Shown: piece by piece, positions 7,660-15,887 of the stretch | Layout: each line of letters begins with the position of its first letter | Numbering within the stretch: position 1 is the first letter of the stretch | Assembly: GCF_946479415.1 (NCBI RefSeq) | Contig: NZ_CAMLFY010000092.1 | Span: 1 to 18,176, forward strand | Length of the DNA stretch: 18,176 bases | Reading direction: 5' to 3' | From: an uncultured Shinella sp. | GTDB lineage: Bacteria > Pseudomonadota > Alphaproteobacteria > Rhizobiales > Rhizobiaceae | Notes under the pieces: generated by a model | Seen by the model: the letters and a program-made list of their open reading frames with translations, nothing else | Told to the model about the DNA's origin: nothing | Database searches by the model: none | Position numbers and translations under genes: made by a program

Positions 7660-8655
7660 TCAGGCGACGCCGATCCGGAGAAGATCGTGGAAATGCACGA
7701 CGCCGACGGGACGGAAGGTCTCGTCGGTGACGATCAGCGCGGAAATGTTGTGCTGGTTGAGCAGGCCGAGCGCCGACGTCGCCAGCGTTGACGGCTTTAC
7801 CGTCTTCGGGTTGCGCGTCATCACGTCGTCGACATCGAGTTCGGCAAGATTGCGCGTCAGATTGCGGGCAATGTCGCCGTCCGTGACGATGCCGACGAGA
7901 ATACCCTCGTCATTGATGACGCCGACGCAGCCGTAACGCTTCTGCGCAAGCGTCATGACGGCGTCCGGCATGGACGTACCGAGCGCGACGAGCGGCATGT
8001 TCTCACCGCTGTGCATGATATCGCCGACATGCGACAGGCTCGCGCCCAGCTTGCCGCCGGGATGGAAGGTCTTGAAATCGGTCGCGGTAAAGCCGCGCGC
8101 CTCGAGAAGGGCCACGGCGAGCGCATCGCCGAGCGCCAGCTGCATCAGCGTCGAGGTCGTGGGCGCCAGGCCGTGCGGGCAGGCCTCCTGTTCCTTCGGC
8201 AGCAGCAGAAGCGTATCGGCTTCGCGCGCCAAAGCCGAGCGTTCGCCCGAGGTGATGGCGATCAACGGGATCTGGAAGCGGCGGGAATAGTTGATGATGC
8301 CCTGAAGCTCCGCACTTTCGCCGCTCCACGACATGGCAACGATGACATCGTCTCGCGCGATCATGCCGAGGTCGCCATGGTTGGCTTCGACGGGATGCAC
8401 GAAGAAGGACGGGGTTCCGGTCGAAGCGAAGGTCGCCGCGAGCTTCGCGCCGATATGCCCCGACTTTCCGATACCGGTGACAACGACGCGGCCGCTGATA
8501 TCGCCGATCAGCCGCACCGCCTCGCAAAAGGCATCGTAAAGCCCGCCCTGAAGGGCAGCCGAAAGGGCGGCGAGCCCTGCTTTTTCCGTCTCGACGGTGC
8601 GGATTGCCGACGCAATAGCACCGTTGCCGTCAACTTTTGCCTGTCTCTTGATCAT
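7660..8655 (-). CDS. kdsD: D-arabinose-5-phosphate isomerase (KpsF/GutQ/KdsD family)
   Basis: Interconverts ribulose-5-phosphate and arabinose-5-phosphate, the entry step to KDO for LPS (and sometimes capsule), in the cytoplasm. The 331-residue product has a sugar-isomerase (SIS) domain, with GIGKSGHIGAKLAATFASTG, EANHGDLGM, SWSGESAEL and EACPHGLAPTTSTLMQLALG. Two C-terminal CBS domains follow (about 212-331; VGVINDEGILVGIVTDGDIAR, ISALIVTDETFRPVGVVHFHDLL). Both are hallmarks of this family. ATG at 8655-8653 has a GAGG just upstream on the minus strand. No other KDO gene is in the window. It runs tail-to-tail against nfeD and head-to-head with the beta-barrel gene, sharing a divergent region of about 150 bases. 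Confidence 0.93.
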   Translation of the reverse strand: MIKRQAKVDGNGAIASAIRTVETEKAGLAALSAALQGGLYDAFCEAVRLIGDISGRVVVTGIGKSGHIGAKLAATFASTGTPSFFVHPVEANHGDLGMIARDDVIVAMSWSGESAELQGIINYSRRFQIPLIAITSGERSALAREADTLLLLPKEQEACPHGLAPTTSTLMQLALGDALAVALLEARGFTATDFKTFHPGGKLGASLSHVGDIMHSGENMPLVALGTSMPDAVMTLAQKRYGCVGVINDEGILVGIVTDGDIARNLTRNLAELDVDDVMTRNPKTVKPSTLATSALGLLNQHNISALIVTDETFRPVGVVHFHDLLRIGVA

Positions 8656-8745
8656 GCGGCCTCGTTAGACCCTTTGCCCGTCCATGTCCATGCACGAATG
8701 AAGGCAGCCCGTTACGACGGGTGAATCGGCACCATATCAACCAAG

Positions 8746-8766
8746 CGTTAACCACAACGGTTTACG
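8746..8766. promoter_or_regulatory. Near-perfect inverted repeat in the kdsD / beta-barrel divergent promoter
   Basis: CGTTAACC (8746-8753) and GGTTTACG (8759-8766) form an 8-base inverted repeat with one mismatch and a 5-base spacer, 39 bases before the beta-barrel start. The TTAACC half-sites recall rhizobial regulator sites, but the spacing does not fit a canonical CtrA box (TTAA-N7-TTAA). Candidate operator only. Confidence 0.35.
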
Positions 8767-8804
8767 TTCGCTTAGGAAATTCGGAAAGATCGCAGGCCGC
8801 AATC

Positions 8805-10292
8805 ATGGCAGAGGCAAACGGAATGGATCGCGGGGCAGCGCTGGCCCGCCAGTCGCGGCATTTGGCCGGGCTTCTGCTCGCCGGCACCATCCTCGCCTCC
8901 TCGCCCACCCTCGCCCAGGACGCCACCGGCACCGATACCACCGCCTTCAGCGATCCGCTCACGACGCAGACGGGTACAGGCCAGACGGCGACCACGACGG
9001 ATACGGCGGCGGGAACGACGGCACAGCCCGCTGTTTCCACCGATCCGGAGGCCGCGATTGCCGATGACGACCTGACCGGCGCGATCCGTCGTACGGACCC
9101 GGAAGCCGAGCGGCTCAATCGGGCCGAAGGCACGATCGACAATCTGCGCAATCGCACCGACACCGATCCCTATGAGCCGACCGGCATCCGCCTCGGAACC
9201 TTCGTGCTCAAACCATCGCTGACGCAGAGCCTCGGCTATGAGCGCAACCGCTCCGGCAATACATCGACGAGCCGGACCTTCTCGCAGACCGGCATTCGCG
9301 GCTCGCTGACCTCGGACTGGTCGCGCCATCAGCTCACCATCGATGCCGAAGGCATCTACCAGCGCAATCTCAGCGGCACGGGCGAAACCGAACCGCTGGC
9401 CCGCATCAACGGTGACCTCCGGCTGGACCTGAGCGACGACACGATCGCCAATATCACCGGCGGGTATACCTTTGAACGCGAAGACCCGAACACCCCCAAT
9501 GCGGCGACCGGCGCGAGCGCCCAGTCCGGCGTGCAGACGTTGACCAGCGGCGCGCGTGTCACGCGCGATTTCGGCCTCATCCGCGGCACGCTCCGCACCG
9601 AAATCGAACGTCGGACCTACGGTTCCGCGACGCTCAGCAACGGCAAAAAGCTCGATCTTTCCGACCGAAACTACACGGAAGCAACCGTGACGGGCCGTAT
9701 CGGCTACGAACTGTCGCCCGCGCTCATTCCCTATCTGGAAGCCTCCGTCGGGCGTTCGTTCTATGATCAAAAGACCGATTCGCTCGGTTACGAACGCTCC
9801 GCCACGATGCTTGGCGGGCGGGCCGGCGTGGAGGTGGATCTTGGCGAAAAGCTGCGCGGCGATCTCGGCGTCGGCTACGAGCAGGCCTCATTCGACGACA
9901 ACAAGCTTGAGGCAATCCGCGCGCTGACGGTCGATGGCTCCGTCTTCTGGTCGCCGCAGCGCGGTACGGACCTCCGGCTCGGCTTGCAGACGCAGATCGA
10001 ACCATCGACGACCGGTGGACAGAGCGGCTATGTCAACTATGCGGCGAATGCCGAACTGACGCATGAGCTCCGCGACAATCTCGTCGCCCGTCTCAGCGCC
10101 GCTTATACGTGGCGCAACCTGCCGGGCGTACGCGACGACCAGAATATCTATCTCGTCGGTACGGGTCTGACCTGGAACATCAACCGCTGGTTGGCGATGA
10201 CCGGCGATGTCTCCTACGAGCTGACGCGCCAGGCGGGTGCGTCCGACACCGGCGTCACGCGCGCCGGCATCGGTCTTGTCCTGCGCCGCTGA
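8805..10292 (+). CDS. Outer-membrane beta-barrel protein (BBP2_2 / DUF2320-like)
   Basis: A predicted secreted outer-membrane barrel of 495 residues. A signal peptide (RHLAGLLLAGTILASSPTLA, cleaved before QDATG) leads into a Thr/Ala/Asp-rich region of about 90 residues. The rest is dominated by alternating amphipathic strands, such as RLGTFVLKPSLTQSLGYERN, RGSLTSDWSRHQLTIDAEG and GLTWNINRWLAMTGDVSYEL, ending GIGLVLRR. The pattern fits the putative porin BBP2_2 family of rhizobia, often linked to surface polysaccharide loci (recollection). The usual terminal aromatic residue of barrels is absent. Start choice is open: ATG 8805 has AGG 8 bases upstream; ATG 8823 has a better AGAGG at 8810-8814 and would give a more compact signal peptide. 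GTG 8721 is unlikely. Its stop codon directly abuts the stop of galU on the other strand. Substrate unknown. Confidence 0.75.
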   Translation: MAEANGMDRGAALARQSRHLAGLLLAGTILASSPTLAQDATGTDTTAFSDPLTTQTGTGQTATTTDTAAGTTAQPAVSTDPEAAIADDDLTGAIRRTDPEAERLNRAEGTIDNLRNRTDTDPYEPTGIRLGTFVLKPSLTQSLGYERNRSGNTSTSRTFSQTGIRGSLTSDWSRHQLTIDAEGIYQRNLSGTGETEPLARINGDLRLDLSDDTIANITGGYTFEREDPNTPNAATGASAQSGVQTLTSGARVTRDFGLIRGTLRTEIERRTYGSATLSNGKKLDLSDRNYTEATVTGRIGYELSPALIPYLEASVGRSFYDQKTDSLGYERSATMLGGRAGVEVDLGEKLRGDLGVGYEQASFDDNKLEAIRALTVDGSVFWSPQRGTDLRLGLQTQIEPSTTGGQSGYVNYAANAELTHELRDNLVARLSAAYTWRNLPGVRDDQNIYLVGTGLTWNINRWLAMTGDVSYELTRQAGASDTGVTRAGIGLVLRR

Positions 10293-11180
10293 TTATTTCA
10301 GCCGGGCGACAAGCTCTTTCAGAGGGCCTTCCACCGACGGGCGAATATCGGCGCGTGCCAGCGCAAAGGCGATATTGGCGAGAATAAAGCCGTCCTTGGC
10401 GCCGCAATCATAGGTCTCGCCGCGGAAGTGATAGGCGGCGAACTGCTGGTCGTTCGCAAGCTTCACCATGGCGTCCGTCAGCTGGATCTCGTTGCCCGCA
10501 CCGCGCTCCTGCTTGGCGAGGATCGGGAAGATTTCCGGCTGGAGGATGTAGCGGCCGTTGATGAAGAAATTGGACGGCGCCGTGCCCGGGGCCGGCTTCT
10601 CGACCATCTTGGTGATGGCGAAACCATCGCCGACCTTATCGCCGACGCCGACGATGCCGTATTTGTGCGCTTGGTCGGGCGCGCATTCCTCAACGGCGAT
10701 GACATTGGCATTGCTGTGCTCGAACAGCTCTACCATGCCCTTCAGGCAGCCCTTTTCGGCCTTCATGATCATGTCGGGCAAAAGCAGAGCGAAGGGCTCG
10801 TTGCCGACCAGATCGCGCGCACACCAGACGGCGTGGCCGAGACCGAGGGGTTCCTGCTGACGGGTGAAGCTCGTCGAGCCTGCGACCGGCAGGATGCTTT
10901 CGAGCAGCGTCAGTTCGGCGGTCTTGTTGCGCTGGCGCAGCGTCTGTTCCAGCTCGACCTGAATGTCGAAATAATCCTCGATGACCGCCTTGGAACGCCC
11001 GGTAACGAAAATGAGATGTTCAATGCCCGCGTCCAGCGCCTCATCGACGACATATTGGATGACCGGCTTGTCCACGACGGTCAGCATTTCCTTCGGCACG
11101 GCCTTGGTGGCCGGAAGGAAGCGCGTGCCGAGACCGGCCACTGGAAACACTGCTTTGCGAACCTTACGTGTCTGCGACAT
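10293..11180 (-). CDS. galU: UTP-glucose-1-phosphate uridylyltransferase
   Basis: Makes UDP-glucose from UTP and glucose-1-phosphate in the cytoplasm, feeding exopolysaccharide, cyclic glucan and LPS synthesis; the rhizobial chromosomal copy is often named exoN2. The 295-residue product is full length. The nucleotide-binding signature [20 protein letters not shown] is at the N-terminus with the catalytic KEML following. Further family blocks are [47 protein letters not shown] and [16 protein letters not shown] at 11180-11178 is preceded on the minus strand by AGAGGTGA, a strong ribosome-binding site. It is convergent with the barrel gene and divergent from the transglycosylase across an AT-rich spacer of about 200 bases. 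Confidence 0.97.
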   Translation of the reverse strand: MSQTRKVRKAVFPVAGLGTRFLPATKAVPKEMLTVVDKPVIQYVVDEALDAGIEHLIFVTGRSKAVIEDYFDIQVELEQTLRQRNKTAELTLLESILPVAGSTSFTRQQEPLGLGHAVWCARDLVGNEPFALLLPDMIMKAEKGCLKGMVELFEHSNANVIAVEECAPDQAHKYGIVGVGDKVGDGFAITKMVEKPAPGTAPSNFFINGRYILQPEIFPILAKQERGAGNEIQLTDAMVKLANDQQFAAYHFRGETYDCGAKDGFILANIAFALARADIRPSVEGPLKELVARLK

Positions 11181-11231
11181 TTTTCACCTCTTCGAGCCCG
11201 TTGCCCTCATGGCAGGCATCTATCCGTGATC

Positions 11232-11261
11232 GAATAGAATTCAATTGCTATTTTTTTGCAA
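11232..11261 (-). promoter_or_regulatory. Candidate sigma-70 promoter for galU
   Basis: Read on the minus strand, TTGCAA (11261-11256) and CTATTC (11237-11232) are separated by 18 bases, resembling the alphaproteobacterial consensus CTTGAC-N17-CTATAT. The surrounding 11225-11325 region is unusually AT-rich for this window. This would leave a galU leader of about 45 bases. No comparably good match was found for the divergent transglycosylase gene. Confidence 0.4.
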
Positions 11262-11381
11262 AGAGAGACGAGACAAAAGTTTGATGGTAAAGAATTTGTT
11301 GACTTCGTTTTTATAAGTTTTGCGTTCAGCCGGTGGTTCCGCGCCATCGTACCGAAATTTGAGAAACGGACACGACAGCCG

Positions 11382-12602
11382 ATGACACAGAATCTGAAGA
11401 CCGTTCTGCGCCGATCTGCGCTTACCCTGCTCCTCTCGGCCGGGCTTTTCGCCCAGGCGACGGCCGCCCGCGCCGACGCCCGCTTCCAGAAATGGATCGC
11501 CGACTTCTACCAGACGGCCTCGGATGCCGGCATCAGCAAATCGACCTATCAGCGCGCCTTTTCCGGCGTGAAGACGCCCGATCCGGACGTGCTCGAAAAG
11601 GCGGCCTACCAGCCGGAATTCAAGCACAAGATCTGGGACTATCTCGATTCGCGCGTCAACCCGTATACGGTGCGCATCGGCCAGGAAATGGCCGCCAAGC
11701 ATGGCCGCACGCTTGCGGCGCTGGAGCGCCATTTCGGCGTCGATCGCAATATTCTGCTCGCCATCTGGTCGATGGAATCGAACTACGGCGAGGTCCTGAA
11801 GAAGGACGACCGGCTGCATTACGTGCCGCGCGCGCTGGCAACCCTTGCCTATGCCGACAAGAAGCGCGGCAAATATGCCCGCACGCAGCTGATCGCGGCA
11901 CTCAAGATCATCCAGCGTGGCGATATCGACGCCGCCGACATGACCGGCTCCTGGGCAGGCGCCATGGGCCACACCCAGTTCATCCCGACGAGCTATCTTC
12001 TCTATGCCGTCGATGCCGACGGCAACGGCCACCGCGACATCTGGAATTCTGTTCCAGACGCACTGGCGACGGCGGCCAACCTGCTTGCCAAGAACGGCTG
12101 GCAGGGCGGCAAGACCTGGGGCTACGAGATCGTCGTGCCCGATGGCGGCAGCAAATATTCCGGCCAGACGAAGACGCTCGCGCAATGGGCCAAGCTCGGC
12201 TTCCTCCGCCCGAACGGCAGCGGCTTCAAGAACGGCGCCGACCGCGCCGAACTGAAGCTGCCGGCAAACGGCGGACCAGGCTTCCTGATGACCAAGAACT
12301 TCTTCGTCATCAAGCGCTACAATGCTTCGGATTCCTACGCCATGGGCGTCGGCATGCTGGCCGATCAGATTGCGGGCTACAGCGGCGTCAAGCAGCGTTG
12401 GCCGCGCCCGGACGGCACGCTCGACATGACGGAAAAGTTCGAGCTGCAGACGCGCCTCAAAGAACTCGGCTATTATGAAGGCGAGGTCGATGGCAATTTC
12501 GGCTCCGGCTCGAAGGCTGCGATCCAGGCTTTCCAGAATCGCATGGGCATGGATGCTGACGGCGAGCCGAGCCAGAAACTGCTGAAGGTTCTGCGCCGAT
12601 AA
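11382..12602 (+). CDS. Lytic murein transglycosylase (MltB-like) with peptidoglycan-binding domain
   Basis: A periplasmic enzyme that cleaves the MurNAc-GlcNAc bond in peptidoglycan with 1,6-anhydro product formation. The 406-residue product has a signal peptide (about 1-31, ending TAARA/DARF) without a lipobox, so it is probably soluble. The SLT_2 catalytic domain follows. The catalytic glutamate is E132 in AIWSMESNYGEV, and the family block SWAGAMGHTQFIPTSYLLYA lies downstream. The C-terminal PG_binding_1 domain (about 345-406; LQTRLKELGYYEGEVDGNFG, AIQAFQNRMGMDADG) should hold it on the wall. ATG 11382 is chosen because the signal peptide begins there; the TTG 126 bases upstream falls in the AT-rich promoter spacer, and the local ribosome-binding site is weak. 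A terminator follows. Confidence 0.92.
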   Translation: MTQNLKTVLRRSALTLLLSAGLFAQATAARADARFQKWIADFYQTASDAGISKSTYQRAFSGVKTPDPDVLEKAAYQPEFKHKIWDYLDSRVNPYTVRIGQEMAAKHGRTLAALERHFGVDRNILLAIWSMESNYGEVLKKDDRLHYVPRALATLAYADKKRGKYARTQLIAALKIIQRGDIDAADMTGSWAGAMGHTQFIPTSYLLYAVDADGNGHRDIWNSVPDALATAANLLAKNGWQGGKTWGYEIVVPDGGSKYSGQTKTLAQWAKLGFLRPNGSGFKNGADRAELKLPANGGPGFLMTKNFFVIKRYNASDSYAMGVGMLADQIAGYSGVKQRWPRPDGTLDMTEKFELQTRLKELGYYEGEVDGNFGSGSKAAIQAFQNRMGMDADGEPSQKLLKVLRR

Positions 12603-12621
12603 ATTCCGGCGAAACGAAATC

Positions 12622-12648
12622 GGGGCGCTTCGGCGCCCCTTTTGCTTT
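12622..12648 (+). terminator. Rho-independent terminator after the lytic transglycosylase
   Basis: Stem GGGGCGC (12622-12628) and GCGCCCC (12633-12639) around a stable TTCG tetraloop, then TTTTGCTTT. It begins 19 bases after the stop codon. Confidence 0.9.
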
Positions 12649-12733
12649 CAGGTGCTTCCTTCTGCCGTCGGCTTTTGCCATCATGCCGCCACCGCGCTCC
12701 GGCAGGATCGTGGTGCAGACGAAAGAGTTCGCG

Positions 12734-13879
12734 ATGAGCATGACGACGACACGGATTGTGCGCCTCAGTCTCGCTTTTGCCCTCGTGGCAAGCGTGGTGA
12801 CGCCGGTCGTGCCGGCCAGCGCCCAGGAGCGCGTCCAACGCAAATCGATCCTCCAGTTGCTTTTCGGCACGCCGAAACGCCGGGAAATCGAACCCGAGCC
12901 GCAAATCAGGAAGCCACGCACCGTCAACCGCAAGAAGAAGCAGCCTGCTGCCGTCGCAACGACGCCCCAGCCGGCAGCCATCGAAAAGCTGCCGGACGCC
13001 AAGGTCGTTCTGGTCGTGGGTGATTTCATTGCCGGCAGTCTCGGCGAGGGCCTGATCGCCGCCTTCGAGGCAACGCCCGGCATTACCGTCGAACGCCGCA
13101 CCAACGGCTCCTCCGGCATCGTGCGGGAGGACTATTACGACTGGCCCAACACGCTGCCGGGCCTTCTGGCGGAAACGAAGCCTGCCCTCGTCGTCGTCAG
13201 CATGGGCGCAAATGACCGCCAGTCGATGGCCGTCGCCGGCCAGAAGGAGAAGTTCCGCTCCGAGGCCTGGACGAAGGAGTACGAAGCGCGCGTGGACCGC
13301 ATCGCAGGCGTCGTGCGCAAGGAAGGCAAGCCACTGTTGTGGATCGGCATGCCCGCCTTCCAATCCTCTGCCCAGACCGCAGACATGACGACGCTGAACA
13401 ACCTCTACCGCGCCGGCGTGGAAAAGGCAGGCGGCGAGTTCATCGACATCTGGGACGGCTTCGTCGACGAGAACGGCAAGTTCGTCACGTCGGGCTCCGA
13501 CATCAACGGCCAGCAGGTGCGTCTGCGCGGCTCCGACGGCATCAACTTCACCAAGGCCGGCAAGCGCAAGCTCGCCTTCTATGTGGAAAAGGAAATCCGC
13601 CGCGTGCTTGGTGACGCCGTAAGCGGCGTCAGCCAGCAGGGCGACCTCAAGGACCTCATCGTCGCGACACCCGCGACCGAGGACACGGAAATCACCAAAA
13701 CCCAACCGATCGGGCTGGCTGATCCGGCGCTCGACAGCGGCACGGCGCTGCTCGGCGGCACCATCGTCAAAGGCAACGGCAAGAGCCTGCGCGAAAAGCT
13801 GGTCGAAAAGGGCGAGATCGCCGATGCACCGCTTGGCCGCGTCGATGATTTCCAGCTGAAGAAAACCGCGACACCCTGA
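12734..13879 (+). CDS. DUF459 SGNH-hydrolase-like secreted protein
   Basis: A 381-residue exported protein with a signal peptide (about 1-30, ending VPASA/QERV), a basic Pro/Lys-rich linker (about 45-85) and an SGNH/GDSL-type domain (about 88-292) of the DUF459 family. Block I reads VLVVGDFIAGSLGEGL, so the usual nucleophile Ser of GDS is Phe98. The oxyanion GxND block is present as SMGANDRQ (158-161). The final block reads GSDGINFTKAG, so the expected catalytic His of DxxH is Asn271. Either the active site is arranged differently or the protein is a non-catalytic binder; I believe this variation is shared across the family, but that is from memory. ATG 12734 has AAAGAG 6 bases upstream; ATG 12740 is an alternative. 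It stops 2 bases from the stop of the convergent kinase gene. Members sit beside polysaccharide or wall genes; function unknown. Confidence 0.8.
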   Translation: MSMTTTRIVRLSLAFALVASVVTPVVPASAQERVQRKSILQLLFGTPKRREIEPEPQIRKPRTVNRKKKQPAAVATTPQPAAIEKLPDAKVVLVVGDFIAGSLGEGLIAAFEATPGITVERRTNGSSGIVREDYYDWPNTLPGLLAETKPALVVVSMGANDRQSMAVAGQKEKFRSEAWTKEYEARVDRIAGVVRKEGKPLLWIGMPAFQSSAQTADMTTLNNLYRAGVEKAGGEFIDIWDGFVDENGKFVTSGSDINGQQVRLRGSDGINFTKAGKRKLAFYVEKEIRRVLGDAVSGVSQQGDLKDLIVATPATEDTEITKTQPIGLADPALDSGTALLGGTIVKGNGKSLREKLVEKGEIADAPLGRVDDFQLKKTATP

Positions 13880-13881
13880 TC

Positions 13882-15225
13882 TCAGGCAACGATCCGCGGC
13901 AGCGTGATGCAGGCACAAAGGCCTGGATTGCGATTTTCGAGCACGAGCGTACCGTTCGCCTCCTCGACGAAACTCTCGGCGATGGCAAGCCCAAGCCCCG
14001 CGCCCTCGCTTGTCGTGTCGAGCCGCCCGCCCCGCTTCAGCACGAAGCCGATTTCACTTTCCGGGATGCCGGGACCATCGTCACTGATCTCGATGATCGC
14101 GGCCCCCTCTTCGGCCCGGCCGGAAATGCTGACCGTGGTGCGGGCGTAGCGGGCCGCGTTTTCGGCGAGGCTGCCAAGAATTTCCGCAAGGTCCTCCGCA
14201 TCCAAGCGCAACACGAGGCCGGCCTCGACTTCCTGCTGCCAGTCGAGATCGCGGCCTGCCGGCGTGCGCGAGACAACGCTGACGACCTGCGCGGTGACGC
14301 GGCCGAGGTCGCTGCGCGCCACGTGGCTTCGCTCGGCCTGCCGGGCGCGCGCCATTTCGTGATCCACATGACGGCGCATACGCAGGATGATCGCCTCGAT
14401 ATCGCGCGCCACCGCCTCCTCGCCCCGTTCGCGCAACCGCAGCACATCGCCGGAGAGGATTTGCAGCGGTGTCTTGAAGCCATGCGCCAGGTCCGCCGCA
14501 CGCTCGCGGGCCTTGCGCAGCTGGTTTTCTCGCGATTGAAGCAGTGCATCGACCTCACCGGTCAGCGGCAGCACCTCGTCTGGAAAATCGCTGCCAAGCC
14601 GCTCCGCCTTGCCGGCGCGGATGGCCGAAAGGCGCTCGGTCAGCGTTGCCAGGGGCCGCAGGCCGACGACGATCTGCACGAAGCTCGCAGCCAGAAGCAG
14701 CACGGCAAGCACCTGGAGATAGGGCAGCAGATCGCCCTCGAATTCATCGGTGGCGCGGGAAATGTCGCTCCGATCGATAGCCACCGCGACCCGCATCGGC
14801 TTTGCGCCGGCCTGCGCCGATGTCACGACCTCACGCTCCACCAGAAGCAGCTGCACACCCCCCGGCCCCGGCACGGTTTCCGTATGCACGACACCGGCGG
14901 CGATATCCGGCATCGTCAGCACGTCGTCCCACAGCGAACGCGACCGCAGCCGTTTTCCATCGCTTTCGATCTGCCAGTAGAGCCCCGAAAGCGGCCGGTC
15001 GAAGCGGGGATCGACCGGTGGCGCGGCAAGCACGAGCGATGAGCCCGGTTGCTCGGCAATGCCGGCGATGATCTGGTTGAGATGCAGCACCAGTTCGGAG
15101 GCGATGCGCCGCTCGACATGCCGCTCGAACAGGGTAGAAAGAACGAAGAAAGCCGCCACGAGGGCGGCAATGATGGAGGCTGCACCGGCAAGGGCAAGCC
15201 GCAGGCGCAGCGAGCGCCGCGTCAT
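13882..15225 (-). CDS. Two-component sensor histidine kinase (PhoQ/FeuQ-like)
   Basis: A membrane-bound sensor kinase, 447 residues. TM1 (about 10-31) and TM2 (about 168-189) flank a periplasmic sensor of about 135 residues with no clear named domain, although its size and the paired regulator suggest a PhoQ-like sensor. A HAMP-like linker (190-235) follows, then the H-box DLAHGFKTPLQIL (phospho-acceptor H248), N-box SLAENAARYA (N356), G1 SDDGPGIP (382-388) and G2 GAGLGLAIA. The residue after His is Gly, not the usual Glu/Asp, as in PhoQ-type kinases (HxxKTP). Its ATG overlaps the regulator stop codon by 4 bases (ATGA), so the two are translationally coupled. It is last in the PepSY-regulator-kinase operon and convergent with the DUF459 gene. 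The signal is unknown; divalent cations are a guess from family and context. Confidence 0.92.
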   Translation of the reverse strand: MTRRSLRLRLALAGAASIIAALVAAFFVLSTLFERHVERRIASELVLHLNQIIAGIAEQPGSSLVLAAPPVDPRFDRPLSGLYWQIESDGKRLRSRSLWDDVLTMPDIAAGVVHTETVPGPGGVQLLLVEREVVTSAQAGAKPMRVAVAIDRSDISRATDEFEGDLLPYLQVLAVLLLAASFVQIVVGLRPLATLTERLSAIRAGKAERLGSDFPDEVLPLTGEVDALLQSRENQLRKARERAADLAHGFKTPLQILSGDVLRLRERGEEAVARDIEAIILRMRRHVDHEMARARQAERSHVARSDLGRVTAQVVSVVSRTPAGRDLDWQQEVEAGLVLRLDAEDLAEILGSLAENAARYARTTVSISGRAEEGAAIIEISDDGPGIPESEIGFVLKRGGRLDTTSEGAGLGLAIAESFVEEANGTLVLENRNPGLCACITLPRIVA

Positions 15226-15887
15226 GGCGCGTTTTCGCCCATGTAATAGCCGAAGCCGCGGCGCGTGCCGATCGCCACCGCGCCAAGTTTCTTGCGCAGC
15301 CTTGCGACAAGCGCCTCCAGCGCATTGGCATCCCGCGAAAAATCGTCGCCGTAGAGATGCTCTTGCAACTCCGTCGGCGGCACGATGCGGTCGCGGTGGT
15401 GGCCGAGATAGCTGACGAGGCGGTATTCCAGCGGCGTCAGTGCCTGCGGCACACCATTGACGCTGACGCGCATGGCGCGCGTATCGATCGACAGCGGACC
15501 GACGGCGATCGTCGCGGCACCGTGTCCGACAGAACGGCGGATCAGCGCGCGGGCTCGAGCGAGCAATTCCTCGAACTGAAAGGGTTTCGGCAGATAGTCA
15601 TCCGCCCCCGCATCGATGCCCTCGACACGCTCGGCCCAGCTGCCACGCGCCGTCAGCACCAGCACGGGCATATGGCGGCCATTGCCGCGCCAGCGCTTCA
15701 GCACCGACATACCGTCCATGCCCGGCAAACCAAGATCCAGCACGATGAGGTCATAGTCCTCGGTATCACCGAGGAACCAGGCATTCTCGCCATCGGAGGC
15801 GATTTCGACGGTATAGCCGGCACCCGTCAGCACGGCGGAAATATCGGCCGCAATGCGGGCATCGTCTTCGACGAGAAGCAGGCGCAT
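15222..15887 (-). CDS. OmpR/PhoP-family response regulator
   Basis: A DNA-binding response regulator, 221 residues of standard length. The receiver domain has the acidic pocket VEDD (residues 6-9), phospho-acceptor D51 in IVLDLGLPGMDG, T79 in VLVLTARG and K101 in YLPKPF. The winged-helix output domain (about 125-218) shows LTPLEYRLVSYLGHH, a recognition-helix region ANALEALVARLRKKLG and the wing TRRGFGYYM. It resembles FeuP/PhoP but is distinct enough from the S. meliloti FeuP I remember that I do not give it that name. Its ATG overlaps the last base of the PepSY gene stop codon (TGATG), and its stop overlaps the kinase start. The likely target is the 11-base-spaced direct repeat in the divergent region at 16255-16283, which would make the operon autoregulated (inference). 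Confidence 0.94.
   Translation of the reverse strand: MRLLLVEDDARIAADISAVLTGAGYTVEIASDGENAWFLGDTEDYDLIVLDLGLPGMDGMSVLKRWRGNGRHMPVLVLTARGSWAERVEGIDAGADDYLPKPFQFEELLARARALIRRSVGHGAATIAVGPLSIDTRAMRVSVNGVPQALTPLEYRLVSYLGHHRDRIVPPTELQEHLYGDDFSRDANALEALVARLRKKLGAVAIGTRRGFGYYMGENAP

Noticed and set aside
8746..8766. CtrA binding site
   Set aside because: TTAA is not followed by a second TTAA after 7 bases, so the dyad does not meet the CtrA consensus.
11299..11327. TTGACT as a -35 box for the lytic transglycosylase
   Set aside because: No acceptable -10 hexamer lies 16-18 bases downstream; TATAAG at 11312 is only 7 bases away.
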